Below the pieces are notes generated by a model that saw only the letters and a list, made by a program, of their open reading frames with translations, ran no database searches and had not been told where the DNA came from. Positions 18,973 to 27,411 of a DNA stretch of 64,000 nt are shown here, piece by piece. The DNA comes from Paraflavitalea devenefica (GTDB lineage: Bacteria > Bacteroidota > Bacteroidia > Chitinophagales > Chitinophagaceae), in the NCBI RefSeq assembly GCF_011759375.1, contig NZ_JAARML010000003.1, positions 124,001 through 188,000 of the forward strand. The letters are read 5' to 3'. Numbering within the stretch: the first letter of the stretch is position 1; each line of letters opens with the position of its first letter. The position numbers and the translations under genes were made by a program.

Positions 18973-20079
18973 CTACAGCATGGGTGTTCCTCTTTGAATG
19001 ATGCCTCCGCCAATAACATCATCCCCCTCATAAAATACAGCACTTTGCCCCGGGGCTACCCCTTTGGCATCTTCATAAAAACGTACCATTACCCCCTTTT
19101 CATGGGTATAAAGGTTTGATAATGTACCCTTATCCTTGTAACGGATCTTGGTAATGGCTTCCATGCCGTCGGTTACGCCATCATATTTGAGCCAGTTGAT
19201 CTTGCTCACGAGCATATCATGGCGGTTCAGGTCGGCCTCATCGCCCAGCATAACGGTATTGGTTTCGGGGATGATATTGGTCACATATACCGGCTTGCCG
19301 AAGGCAATGTCCAGCCCTTTGCGTTGCCCGATGGTATAGAAGGGATAACCCTTGTGCTTGCCCAGTATTTTGCCCTCTTTATCTACAAAGTTGCCGCCTG
19401 CTACCTGTTGTTCCAGCCCTTCCACCCGGCGTTTGAGGAAGCCGCGGTAGTCATTGTCCGGTACAAAGCAGATCTCATAGCTCTCACTTTTTTTGGCCAG
19501 CTCCGGATAACCATAATCCAATGCCATCTGGCGTATTTCGGGCTTGCGGTATTGACCTAGCGGCAGCATGGTGCGGGCCAGCAGGTCCTGCTGGAGTCCC
19601 CACAGTACATAGCTCTGGTCTTTCAGTTCGTCGGCCCCTTTGCTGATGTAATAGCGGCCATTGGCATGCTGGTGTATATTACCATAATGACCCGTTGCAA
19701 TGTATTCACAATCAAGTGCATCGGCGCGCTTCAACAGCGCCCGCCACTTGATATGGGTGTTGCACATGACGCAGGGATTGGGGGTGCGGCCTGCCAGGTA
19801 TTCATCTACAAAATTATCGATCACAAAGTCGCCGAACTCTTCCCGGATATCCAGTATAAAATGCGGAAAACCATGCTGTACGGCGGCCATCCGGGCGTCG
19901 TTGAAAGAGTCTACGTTACAGCAGCCTGTTTCTTTCTTACTACCTCCGCTGGCGGCATAATCCCATGTTTTCATGGTGATGCCCACCACCTCATAGCCCT
20001 GATCATTGAGCATGAGTGCGGCCACGGTACTGTCAATACCGCCGCTCATAGCTACCAGGACTTTCCCTTTACGACTCAT
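18973..20079 (-). CDS. mnmA: tRNA-specific 2-thiouridylase MnmA
   Basis: Catalyses ATP-dependent thiolation of U34 in the wobble position of Lys, Glu and Gln tRNAs. From the chosen ATG the protein is 368 residues, the usual family length. The PP-loop SGGIDS is at 12-17, the first catalytic Cys in NPCVMCN (Cys106) and the second in YEICFVPDND (Cys204). GQRKGLDIAFGKPVY is also characteristic. A longer in-frame reading adds 45 residues with no conservation, and the promoter element at 20112-20119 lies inside it, which rules it out. Confidence 0.96.
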   Translation of the reverse strand: MSRKGKVLVAMSGGIDSTVAALMLNDQGYEVVGITMKTWDYAASGGSKKETGCCNVDSFNDARMAAVQHGFPHFILDIREEFGDFVIDNFVDEYLAGRTPNPCVMCNTHIKWRALLKRADALDCEYIATGHYGNIHQHANGRYYISKGADELKDQSYVLWGLQQDLLARTMLPLGQYRKPEIRQMALDYGYPELAKKSESYEICFVPDNDYRGFLKRRVEGLEQQVAGGNFVDKEGKILGKHKGYPFYTIGQRKGLDIAFGKPVYVTNIIPETNTVMLGDEADLNRHDMLVSKINWLKYDGVTDGMEAITKIRYKDKGTLSNLYTHEKGVMVRFYEDAKGVAPGQSAVFYEGDDVIGGGIIQRGTPML

Positions 20080-20111
20080 TGTTGCTTTTGTTTGGTATGG
20101 AGAATAACAGG

Positions 20112-20119
20112 CAAATATA
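20112..20119 (-). promoter_or_regulatory. mnmA -7 promoter element
   Basis: The minus strand reads TATATTTG, an exact TAnnTTTG element, 33 bases upstream of the mnmA ATG. It supports the short form of the gene. Confidence 0.65.
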
Positions 20120-20135
20120 CAAACTGTTCGGTGGG

Positions 20136-20170
20136 TTCTGGTTGCCGGGTACCGGTTGCTGGTTACAGGG
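20136..20170. repeat. Heptamer array, five copies (TNCYGGK)
   Basis: Consecutive 7-bp units TTCTGGT, TGCCGGG, TACCGGT, TGCTGGT and TACAGGG. It lies in the divergent gap between mnmA and the phosphodiesterase gene and belongs to the class of heptamer arrays described in the findings. Confidence 0.7.
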
Positions 20171-20275
20171 GGCTCTTTACGGTTGGCGGGAAAGTGTAAT
20201 AAATTCATAATCAATAAACTCTTGTTATTCCAAAAGAATCCTAACTTTTGTGGCGGCTATTATGGCCTGTTTTAT

Positions 20276-21514
20276 ATGAAGCACATTTTTATCCTTTTTG
20301 TTACTGCCTGCCTGGCCCTTTCCGCCACCGCCCAACGGGCCCGGAAAGCTGTTTTTATGATCGTAGATGGTATTCCTGCCGATGTGTTAGAGAAAGTGGC
20401 CACGCCTGTATTGGACAGTATTGCCAAAGTGGGTGGCTATGCCCGCGCCTATGTGGGCGGTGAAAAGGGCGGCTATTCCCAAACACCTACTATTTCTGCC
20501 GTAGGGTATAATAGCCTGCTCACGGGCACCTGGGTGAATAAGCACAATGTGTGGGGCAATGATATCAAGGCGCCGAACTATGCTTACCACAACCTGTTCA
20601 GGCTGATGGAAACGCAATACCCGGCTAAGAAAACGGCCATATTCTCTACCTGGCTCGATAACCGTACGAAGCTGGTGGGGGAGGGATTGCCGGCTGCGGG
20701 CAATATTCGACTGGACCATTATGTTGACGGGTTGGAGCTGGATACGGTGCGTTATCCGCATGATAAGGACAGTCGTTATATTCATTTGATAGATGAAGAA
20801 GTGACCAACCAGACCGCTGCCTATATCAGGACTGAAGCGCCCGACCTTACGTGGGTGTACCTGGAATATACCGATGATATGGGACACCGTTATGGTGATG
20901 GCGACCGTATGTATAAAGCGGTGGAGATGATGGATAACCAGGTGGGCCGCATCTGGCAGTCGATGGAATACCGCCGGAAACAGTTTAAAGAAGACTGGGT
21001 GATTTATATTACTACCGACCATGGGCGCGACAGTACCACGGGAAAAAATCATGGTGGCCAAAGCACCCGTGAACGGACTACCTGGATAGTGACGAGTGCG
21101 CAACAATTAAATGATTATTTCCGTAAGCACCAGCCAGGCATTGTAGATATTATGCCTTCTGTTGCTTCTTTTCTTCACCTGACTCCTGCCCGTGCGCAGC
21201 AGATGGAGATTGATGGCGTATCGCTTACCGGTAAGGTGTCGGCTGTACAGCCGCAGGCAGTATATGACAATGGCAAGATCCATGTGCAGTGGAAGGCTTT
21301 GGAAAAAAAGGGTGATGTGAAGATATGGGTGGCTACTACCAACCGTTTTAAAGAGGGCGGTTCGGATGATTATACATTGATGACTACTACCCCACTTCAA
21401 AAAGGAGCGGCCACAATTGATGTGAGCCAGTTGCCTGCTGATTTTTATAAGATCGTTATTGAAGCGCCGCACAATATGCTGAACCGCTGGATTGTGTTGA
21501 AGAACAAGCAATAA
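20276..21514 (+). CDS. Exported alkaline-phosphatase-superfamily phosphodiesterase (NPP-like)
   Basis: Periplasmic member of the nucleotide pyrophosphatase/phosphodiesterase type. The ATG at 20276 gives signal MKHIFILFVTACLALSATAQ; upstream codons in frame are not signal-like. Metal-site motifs are visible: FMIVDGIPADVL (first Asp), the Thr nucleophile region SQTPTISAVGYNSLLTG (near residue 63), YLEYTDDMGHRYGDGD (second Asp and His) and YITTDHGRD with GKNHGGQSTRERTTW. A C-terminal beta domain (about 325-412) follows. Substrate unknown; it stands alone between mnmA and ssb. Confidence 0.88.
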   Translation: MKHIFILFVTACLALSATAQRARKAVFMIVDGIPADVLEKVATPVLDSIAKVGGYARAYVGGEKGGYSQTPTISAVGYNSLLTGTWVNKHNVWGNDIKAPNYAYHNLFRLMETQYPAKKTAIFSTWLDNRTKLVGEGLPAAGNIRLDHYVDGLELDTVRYPHDKDSRYIHLIDEEVTNQTAAYIRTEAPDLTWVYLEYTDDMGHRYGDGDRMYKAVEMMDNQVGRIWQSMEYRRKQFKEDWVIYITTDHGRDSTTGKNHGGQSTRERTTWIVTSAQQLNDYFRKHQPGIVDIMPSVASFLHLTPARAQQMEIDGVSLTGKVSAVQPQAVYDNGKIHVQWKALEKKGDVKIWVATTNRFKEGGSDDYTLMTTTPLQKGAATIDVSQLPADFYKIVIEAPHNMLNRWIVLKNKQ

Positions 21515-21535
21515 CCGGATTGCGTTAAGGTGAGA

Positions 21536-21550
21536 CTCCGCAGTGCGGAG
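21536..21550. repeat. 15-bp perfect palindrome
   Basis: CTCCGCA, one G, then TGCGGAG: a perfect 7-bp inverted repeat with a single central base, 22 bases after the phosphodiesterase stop and 130 upstream of ssb. There is no T run after it, so it is more like an operator or a repeat element than a terminator. Confidence 0.5.
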
Positions 21551-21680
21551 CAAGCTCTGTCAGGTCTTTGTCTGTCTACACACATGTTATTAACACAAAA
21601 AATACTATTTATGGTTACCGTTGCAGGAAGCTGTAAATTGCCTGTTCAAATAATTAGTACGAAGCTAAAAATTATTAAGT

Positions 21681-22127
21681 ATGATTAAGTTAACAGCAAT
21701 CGGTAACCTGGGTAAGGATTGTGTTACCAACACAGTGAATGGTAAGAATGTAATCAACTTCAACGTAGCGCATACCGAGAAGTTCCGCGATGCCCAGGGC
21801 AACCAGAAAGATAAAACGATCTGGGTGGAATGTGCTTACTGGACCGACCGTACGGGTATTGCGCCTTACCTGCGTAAAGGCACCCAGGTGTATGTAGAAG
21901 GAACGCCTGATATCAGGACTTATTCCAAGAATGATGGTACTACCGGTGTGTCGCTTACTTTACGTGTGCTGAGTGTGCAATTGCTTGGCAGCCGTGGTGA
22001 AGGTGGTGATAGCCAGGGTGGTGGTTACAGCAGCGGCAATAGTTATGCAGCTCCTGCCAGTAGCGCTGCTCCTGCAGCAGCAGGTGGCGGTAATTACAGC
22101 GAGCCGATGGACGACCTGCCTTTCTAA
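21681..22127 (+). CDS. ssb: Single-stranded DNA-binding protein
   Basis: Binds single-stranded DNA in replication, recombination and repair. The OB-fold (about 1-105) begins MIKLTAIGNLGKD and contains the WVECAYW strand. A Gly/Ser/Ala-rich linker leads to the acidic C-terminal tip PMDDLPF that recruits partner proteins. 148 residues is normal. It is monocistronic with a terminator at 22161-22190. Confidence 0.95.
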   Translation: MIKLTAIGNLGKDCVTNTVNGKNVINFNVAHTEKFRDAQGNQKDKTIWVECAYWTDRTGIAPYLRKGTQVYVEGTPDIRTYSKNDGTTGVSLTLRVLSVQLLGSRGEGGDSQGGGYSSGNSYAAPASSAAPAAAGGGNYSEPMDDLPF

Positions 22128-22160
22128 AGTTACTAACCCACTGTTTTATAGTTTAAGTGT

Positions 22161-22190
22161 ATGCCCCCGTATTGCGGGGGCATTTTTATT
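22161..22190 (+). terminator. Terminator of ssb
   Basis: Perfect 9-bp stem ATGCCCCCG/CGGGGGCAT with loop TATTG, then TTTTATT. Its tail overlaps the 3' end of the convergent K+ channel gene. Confidence 0.88.
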
Positions 22191-23139
22191 TTATCTCAAT
22201 GGTCTCATTCAGTTTGTGCATTTCCAGGATAGTAGTAGTGTCTGTTTCCCGGTACATGGGTACAAATTTCCTGTTGAATATGATCTCCTGGTGGGTATAG
22301 GAAGTACGCCTGAGTACAATATTGGAGAATACATCGTCAAATCCCTTTACCAATACATATAATTCCACATCCGCTTCTTTTAGTTCCTGTTCTGTTAAAC
22401 CCAGTAAAGGGCTTTGCTCATCAATAGGGTGCACTACTGTCCAGTTCATGGGAAGGCTTTGTACCTTATTGCGTTCCAACGGAAGATCAAAAAATTTATA
22501 AACAGCTTTGCTGTTCTCCTGTACCAGCAGGGCTATGGTTGCTTTTACTTCCACATCAGTTAACGTATGGTGGTCTTTGTAGCAGGCAAAACGGAACATC
22601 AGCCCGGTTTTATCTTTATAAGGTGCAATAACAGCATTGTCACTGAATGCCAGGTAAGCGCGTGGTTTGGAAAACCGCCCATAGATAAGGCCGGTAAAGA
22701 TAGCGAGGGATAAAAAGCCATTCAGGGATTCGAGGGATGCCACAAAGTTGGCTCCATCACCTATCGGATTTACACGTCCATAGCCTACTGTGGTGAATGT
22801 TTCGGTACTGAAAAAGTACAGTTCTTTGAATACCTGCCATTGATCGGTAGTGCTGAGCATGCCGGTAAACTGGCCCGGACCCAATATGAAATAGACGAGC
22901 GTATATAGCAGGTTAATAGCAATAAAGAACAGGATGATCACGGTGACAAACTTCCAGGAAGGCAGGTGCAACATGGTATGGTAAATGCTGATCCTATCCC
23001 GCAATGGTCGACCGACCTTTTGCAGGTTGAAAGAACCATCCCTGTTGACAAAGCGCCCTCCTTTGTTGTTGGTGTTGCTCCCGAAGCCAGTATCGTCGTT
23101 AATATTAGAAGAAGGATTAACGCGTTTTATAGCAGACAT
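22186..23139 (-). CDS. Inward-rectifier-type K+ channel (KirBac-like)
   Basis: Inner-membrane potassium channel of 317 residues. There are two transmembrane helices (FVTVIILFFIAINLLYTLVYFIL and the one near SLAIFTGLIYGRFSKP) flanking a pore helix with the selectivity filter TFTTVGYGRVNP. The large C-terminal half is the cytoplasmic beta-sandwich of Kir channels (RAYLAFSDNAVIAPYKDKTGLMFRFA, then PLLGLTEQEL). The start is the ATG at 23139; an in-frame TTG at 23160 overlaps the promoter element at 23158-23165 and can be excluded. The N-terminus is polar, with the slide-helix segment before the first membrane span. Confidence 0.93.
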   Translation of the reverse strand: MSAIKRVNPSSNINDDTGFGSNTNNKGGRFVNRDGSFNLQKVGRPLRDRISIYHTMLHLPSWKFVTVIILFFIAINLLYTLVYFILGPGQFTGMLSTTDQWQVFKELYFFSTETFTTVGYGRVNPIGDGANFVASLESLNGFLSLAIFTGLIYGRFSKPRAYLAFSDNAVIAPYKDKTGLMFRFACYKDHHTLTDVEVKATIALLVQENSKAVYKFFDLPLERNKVQSLPMNWTVVHPIDEQSPLLGLTEQELKEADVELYVLVKGFDDVFSNIVLRRTSYTHQEIIFNRKFVPMYRETDTTTILEMHKLNETIEIK

Positions 23140-23157
23140 AACAAAATTATTTGACGG

Positions 23158-23165
23158 CAAAGCTA
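23158..23165 (-). promoter_or_regulatory. K+ channel gene -7 element
   Basis: The minus strand reads TAGCTTTG, an exact -7 match, 19 bases upstream of the ATG at 23139. Confidence 0.65.
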
Positions 23166-23257
23166 CCTCAAATAATCTTTCGCTATATTGATATGCTTTA
23201 TTACAAAAGACAGGCGAAGCCTGGTGTATTTGCAGTCAGGCCATTTCTTTTAATAAT

Positions 23258-24076
23258 ATGAATATCCGCACAAAAAAACTATTGGTCAACACACTTATCA
23301 TTATAACAGCCTTTTATGTAGTTATCTGCTGTCTGGCTTATTTCCTGCAGGAGAAGCTGATCTTCTTCCCGGAGAAGCTTTCAAAGGACCATCGCTTCAG
23401 GTTTGATCAACCCTTTCAGGAAATGTCATTTACGATGAAAGACGGCAAGTTGGTGAACGGGGTGTTATTCAAAGCTGATAGTTCCCGCGGACTTATTTTC
23501 TACCTGCATGGCAACGCCGGTTCGCTGGATGGCTGGGGTGAGGTGGCAACGTTTTACACAGATGCAGGATATGATCTTTTTATGCTGGACTACCGGGGAT
23601 ATGGAAAAAGCGAAGGAGTGATCAGCAGCCAAAACCAGTTCTATAGTGATGTTCAATCTGTTTATGACAGTATTAAAACTGCTTACCAGGAAGATTCAAT
23701 CATTATTCTTGGATATTCCATTGGTACAGGCGCTGCTACCCGGCTGGCATCCCGGCGCAAAGCACGAATGTTGCTATTACAGGCTCCTTATTACAGTCTT
23801 ACCCACATGATGCGAAGCCACTATCCGTTTTTGCCTCCTTTTCTCCTTAAATATAAGTTTGAAACCAATCAATTCCTCCCCCAATGTAAAATGCCTGTTG
23901 TGCTCTTCCATGGTGACGCCGACGAGGTGATATCCTATGAGTCATCTGTAAAATTAAGCAAGCTCTTCAAAGAAAAGGACACGTTAATTACCCTGCAAGG
24001 CGCCGGGCATAATGGAATGAGTGAACGCGATGATTACCGGGAGGCCTTTATACAAATAGTACAAAGATCATTCTGA
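23258..24076 (+). CDS. Membrane-anchored alpha/beta hydrolase
   Basis: Serine hydrolase with an N-terminal signal anchor (KLLVNTLIIITAFYVVICCLAYFL) followed by the family hallmark QEKLIFFPEKL. The oxyanion motif FYLHGNAGSLDGWG (near residue 82), LDYRGYGKSEG, nucleophile elbow LGYSIGTGAATRLA (Ser near 153), acidic residue in FHGDADEVI and His in GAGHNGMSE complete the triad. Similar proteins belong to the YfhR/Bem46 group; the natural substrate is not known. The gene is monocistronic and divergent from the channel gene. Confidence 0.88.
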   Translation: MNIRTKKLLVNTLIIITAFYVVICCLAYFLQEKLIFFPEKLSKDHRFRFDQPFQEMSFTMKDGKLVNGVLFKADSSRGLIFYLHGNAGSLDGWGEVATFYTDAGYDLFMLDYRGYGKSEGVISSQNQFYSDVQSVYDSIKTAYQEDSIIILGYSIGTGAATRLASRRKARMLLLQAPYYSLTHMMRSHYPFLPPFLLKYKFETNQFLPQCKMPVVLFHGDADEVISYESSVKLSKLFKEKDTLITLQGAGHNGMSERDDYREAFIQIVQRSF

Positions 24077-24231
24077 CAGCTTTCTTATAAAAAAGGAAAT
24101 TGGTTAGCGATATACAGTTCATGCCCCCGTTTCACCAGTTCACACCTTTCATTCATTGTGTTGGGCCATAAACGCCGGTAATTTGCCCCTGTTATCCGGA
24201 TCGTAAACATTGTATCAATTATTTATCAGCT

Positions 24232-25155
24232 ATGAGAAAGATCATTTTAGTAACCGGCGCTACCGGTGCACAAGGGGGAAGTATAGCCAACGCTTTACTG
24301 CAAAACAAGAAATTTACTATCCGTATTCTTACCAGGAATGTTCAGTCTGACAGCGCAAAAGCATTGCAACAGGCAGGAGCCGAAATAGCAGCAGGTGATT
24401 TTGATAACATCGAAAGCCTGCAGCAGGCTTTGAAAGATGTGTATGGTGTTTTTGGAGTTACCAACTTCTGGGAACATTTTGGAAAAGAATACCAGCAAGG
24501 CAAAAACCTTATTGATGCGGTGAAGCAGGCGGGCATTCAGCATTTTGTGTACAGCTCATTGCCCGATTACAATAAGTTGAGTGGTGGCAGGCTACCTGTT
24601 CCTCATTGCGATATGAAAGCCGCGTTAAAAGAGTACACGAAGGAAATGCAATTGCCGGCTACATTTGTCGAGATCGCATTTTATTATGAGAATTTCTTCA
24701 GTTTCTTCCAATTGCAAAAAGATGAACATGACCGTTTTTATTTTGGTTTTCCACAGGGAGATACCAAACTTTCTATGGTTAGTGTGGAGGATTTTGGCAC
24801 TGTGGTAGCTTCCATTTTTGACCATCCCCAGGAATATATGGGTAGAACAGTAGGCGTGGTGGGTGAAGATCTGACTTGTGCAGAATATGCACAGATCTTT
24901 TCAAAGGTATTGGAGCGGGATGTCTATTTTAATTACATTCCCAGGGATACGTATGCCGCATTTGGATTCTCCGGCGCAGAAGAATTGGCCAACATGTTTG
25001 AAGTACAACGCCTGTACATTCCCCAACGACAATTGGATTTGATTGAAAGCTATGGATTAAACCCATCTATGCAAAGATTTGAAAGCTGGGTACGTAAGAA
25101 TAAAGGAGCGTTTATGAATAGGATTGATGAACAGTTGAGAATGGTAGCCGGTTAA
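24232..25155 (+). CDS. NmrA-family NAD(P)-binding protein
   Basis: An atypical short-chain dehydrogenase of the NmrA/HSCARG group, 307 residues. The Rossmann motif is IILVTGATGAQGGSIANALL, then RILTRN, a DFDNIESLQQALKDVYGVFGVTNFWEHFG segment and FVYSSLPDYNKLSGGRLPVPHCDMKAALKEY. The Tyr/Lys pair of active dehydrogenases is not clearly present, as in NmrA-type redox sensors, so a regulatory or sensing role is possible. It stands alone. Confidence 0.87.
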   Translation: MRKIILVTGATGAQGGSIANALLQNKKFTIRILTRNVQSDSAKALQQAGAEIAAGDFDNIESLQQALKDVYGVFGVTNFWEHFGKEYQQGKNLIDAVKQAGIQHFVYSSLPDYNKLSGGRLPVPHCDMKAALKEYTKEMQLPATFVEIAFYYENFFSFFQLQKDEHDRFYFGFPQGDTKLSMVSVEDFGTVVASIFDHPQEYMGRTVGVVGEDLTCAEYAQIFSKVLERDVYFNYIPRDTYAAFGFSGAEELANMFEVQRLYIPQRQLDLIESYGLNPSMQRFESWVRKNKGAFMNRIDEQLRMVAG

Positions 25156-25167
25156 TGCATCCATTCC

Positions 25168-25716
25168 TCATGTCATCACATATTCGGTCCACGGATAAGT
25201 AGTAAGTGCTGCATTGTATTGCCGTCGGAGCCTTCGTTCTTCGAGCCGGTAAGCATAAAGCCGGTGCGGCAGTTTCTTTTCCGGTGTTGGATTGATCAGG
25301 TCTTGCAGTGTACTTTTTAACCGCTTTGATCCGCGGCGGTAAGGCATCCGGATTTGCACCACTTCGGGTTCGGCAGGCGGTACTTCCCGGCCGGTATATT
25401 GTTTGGTGAGGTAAGCTATAATATCTGCTTCCTTCCACTCGTACTTTAGCCAGGTCATGGCTTCGCCAGTGAGCTTGCGGTACAGGGCATGTTGTCTGCG
25501 TTCTGCCGGCAGGGCGGTATATACTGCTGAACCTATGCGGGAGGCTTTGGCCAGCAGACGGGCATACTCCATGGTCTTGCGGAAGGCCGGGTCTTTCTTT
25601 ACCCTTTTGCCAGTCAGTGAGCTACGGGTACGTATAAAATACCTTCCATACATCTTGTAGATGCAAACGGGACCAATGGTTCCCGTAATGGGCGGTATGC
25701 CGGTAAATCTTGCCAT
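25168..25716 (-). CDS. Conserved Bacteroidota protein of unknown function
   Basis: 182-residue protein starting MARFTGIPPITGTIGPVCIYKM. The pattern TGTIG-x4-YK-x2-G-Y-x2-R at the N-terminus, GKRVKKDPAFRKTMEYA, and YRKLTGEAMTWLK recalls a family that I have seen only as hypothetical proteins in Chitinophagaceae and related genomes, often present in several copies per genome; that is recollection, not a search. The C-terminal third is basic. The chosen ATG (25716) is preferred over a start 47 codons upstream in non-coding-like sequence. No function is claimed. Confidence 0.7.
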   Translation of the reverse strand: MARFTGIPPITGTIGPVCIYKMYGRYFIRTRSSLTGKRVKKDPAFRKTMEYARLLAKASRIGSAVYTALPAERRQHALYRKLTGEAMTWLKYEWKEADIIAYLTKQYTGREVPPAEPEVVQIRMPYRRGSKRLKSTLQDLINPTPEKKLPHRLYAYRLEERRLRRQYNAALTTYPWTEYVMT

Positions 25717-26057
25717 ATATATTGAAATTGAAATTAATAAATATTGACTGTCAGGGCAATACCCTGAAGTGGGTATATTGGCAGGGTAGTGCCAACTTTG
25801 TGTGATCCTTGTTCTATCCTTGTAGGTTAAAGCGCACTCAATATATAGTTGGTACAAGGATGAAAGAAGGATTGGGCGAGGCTTGCATAGGGGAAACTCA
25901 TGCCCGGAAACCTGGCAGGTTTTGCCACAATCTGTGGCTAAGCGAGATCCGTCAGGTCTCAGTGACCGCTTGTCCTCCGACTATCCTCCGGCTAAGCGCC
26001 GGGGTAAAGGCGCACTTTAAATGTCCCACCCAGGTGTACCAGTACAGGGCATCTGTA
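25717..26057. other. Intergenic stretch with hairpins
   Basis: No credible gene: the plus-strand frame across this stretch runs antisense into the next gene and lacks protein character. It holds a 6-bp hairpin GCCACA-ATC-TGTGGC (25924-25938), a CCGGC/GCCGG stem (near 25986), and two GGCTAAGCG words. I cannot match it to a known riboswitch. The promoter of the 25168-25716 gene should lie at its left end. Confidence 0.4.
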
Positions 26058-27359
26058 TTACTTCCCTCGTTCATAGGCTTTTACATAGCGCTCCAGTTCG
26101 GCGCGGGTGACGGGTGCCTGCTGGTCATCGAGGTTAATGACAAAGAGATAGCCTTTGTTGCCGGGCGTGGCCATGAAAGTGCTCACGAGGTTGAACTGCT
26201 CACTTACCAACAGGCGGCCATTGGAAACATTCCATAGTTCTTTGGCGCAAAGACAACCATTGGTAGGCGTGAGCGGATACCAGGGCTTGTTTTTGAAGTA
26301 TTCCGGGTCGATGGTAGTGCCGTGGGCAATGATCTCCGTGCGGCCAATGAGACCAGCATAAAAGGCTTCGGTAGCCGGTGTGTATTTTCTCCAGGCCGGT
26401 GGTAATAGTTCAAGGTAAGCCTGCATGGAATCCCGGGTGCTGTCCCAATGCTCCCAGGGCGGTAGCTGGAAGTATTTATCCCAGTTGCTTTCATTGGGCA
26501 TCACGAGTTGAAGATTGGGTGTAGGCCCTATGAATGTATTGCCCGATACAGCAGTGCCCTGTATGCTGTAGATGCCCTGCGGGGTGCTGCCATTGGTAAT
26601 GAAGTAAGGCAGGTTGGAAGCAGAACGTGCCAGTTGCTCAAAGATCATTAAACGGCCATCGGGATGCCGCATGAAGCGGCCGGTCACATCCTGTACAATA
26701 GCAAGGCCTGGATAATCGCGGTTCCAGCGTTGAAAGGAGTAGATGGTTTTTTGTTTGCGCACCGCCTGGTAGCTAAACAGGGCGGCTATGTCGGGTGTTT
26801 TGTGTGTGCTGTTGGGCAGCCAGCTATTGAGGTGATTTTCCAGTGCTAACAGCAATGGTATAGAATCATAATTGCTGAACTGCTCCACCATCCTGATCTT
26901 GATATTGTTGATATTGTTGGTGGAAGTATCCTGGCGGAAGAGATAGGCAGCGCACATCGCAAATAGTTTAGGATGTGTTTCTTTCTGCAATATGGCTTGC
27001 ACCTGGGGTGCATAGCTGTTGGGATAGGTGGCGTATACGGCTTCCAGTAAGGCTCTTTTGGTATCGTATTGCAGGGAATCATATTGCAGGAAGAGCTTGT
27101 CGAAGCCCTGGGTGATCCCGGTACCGGTAAACTGAAACTGGGAGATGGCCAGGCAGGCCGATTCAAAACGGTATTCCGAATTGCTGTCAACCGGTTGGGT
27201 GAAGGTGCGGCCAATGACGTTTTCCCGGAGGTCTTTTTCCAGCCAGGCCCGTTTATCATACAATACAAAACCGGAATAGATGTCTTCCCGGCGCGATTGG
27301 GCAGTGGAAACGGATTGTAACAGGAGCAAGCCTGATAAGCATACCAGCCATGATTTCAT
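26058..27359 (-). CDS. Secreted protein with a cryptic YkuD-like (L,D-transpeptidase) domain
   Basis: Exported 433-residue protein (signal MKSWLVCLSGLLLLQSVSTAQ, start fixed by it). I do not recognise the full-length family. The C-terminal half shows the three hallmarks of a YkuD L,D-transpeptidase in the right order: TPQGIY (259-264), like the TPxGxY strand, His346-Gly347 in IIAHGTT, and TNGCLC with Cys369, like the SHGC nucleophile motif. Spacing HG to GC is 22 residues, as in the family. In classical enzymes the position before GC is His; here it is Asn. The N-terminal half (about 90-200) is helical and HEAT-like. If right, it would cross-link or trim peptidoglycan stems in the periplasm; the assignment is inference from motifs. 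Confidence 0.6.
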   Translation of the reverse strand: MKSWLVCLSGLLLLQSVSTAQSRREDIYSGFVLYDKRAWLEKDLRENVIGRTFTQPVDSNSEYRFESACLAISQFQFTGTGITQGFDKLFLQYDSLQYDTKRALLEAVYATYPNSYAPQVQAILQKETHPKLFAMCAAYLFRQDTSTNNINNIKIRMVEQFSNYDSIPLLLALENHLNSWLPNSTHKTPDIAALFSYQAVRKQKTIYSFQRWNRDYPGLAIVQDVTGRFMRHPDGRLMIFEQLARSASNLPYFITNGSTPQGIYSIQGTAVSGNTFIGPTPNLQLVMPNESNWDKYFQLPPWEHWDSTRDSMQAYLELLPPAWRKYTPATEAFYAGLIGRTEIIAHGTTIDPEYFKNKPWYPLTPTNGCLCAKELWNVSNGRLLVSEQFNLVSTFMATPGNKGYLFVINLDDQQAPVTRAELERYVKAYERGK

Positions 27360-27411
27360 GCTACAAATGTAAAGCGCTGTTGTGTTAGAATCGCAGGAAG
27401 CGTGGCTTCTT

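Noticed and set aside
20156..20275. 40-codon N-terminal extension of the phosphodiesterase
   Set aside because: It would start in the heptamer array and place a signal peptide in the interior of the protein.
25809..26237. 142-codon plus-strand frame
   Set aside because: It starts in a gap and continues antisense into the YkuD-like gene; no conserved pattern.
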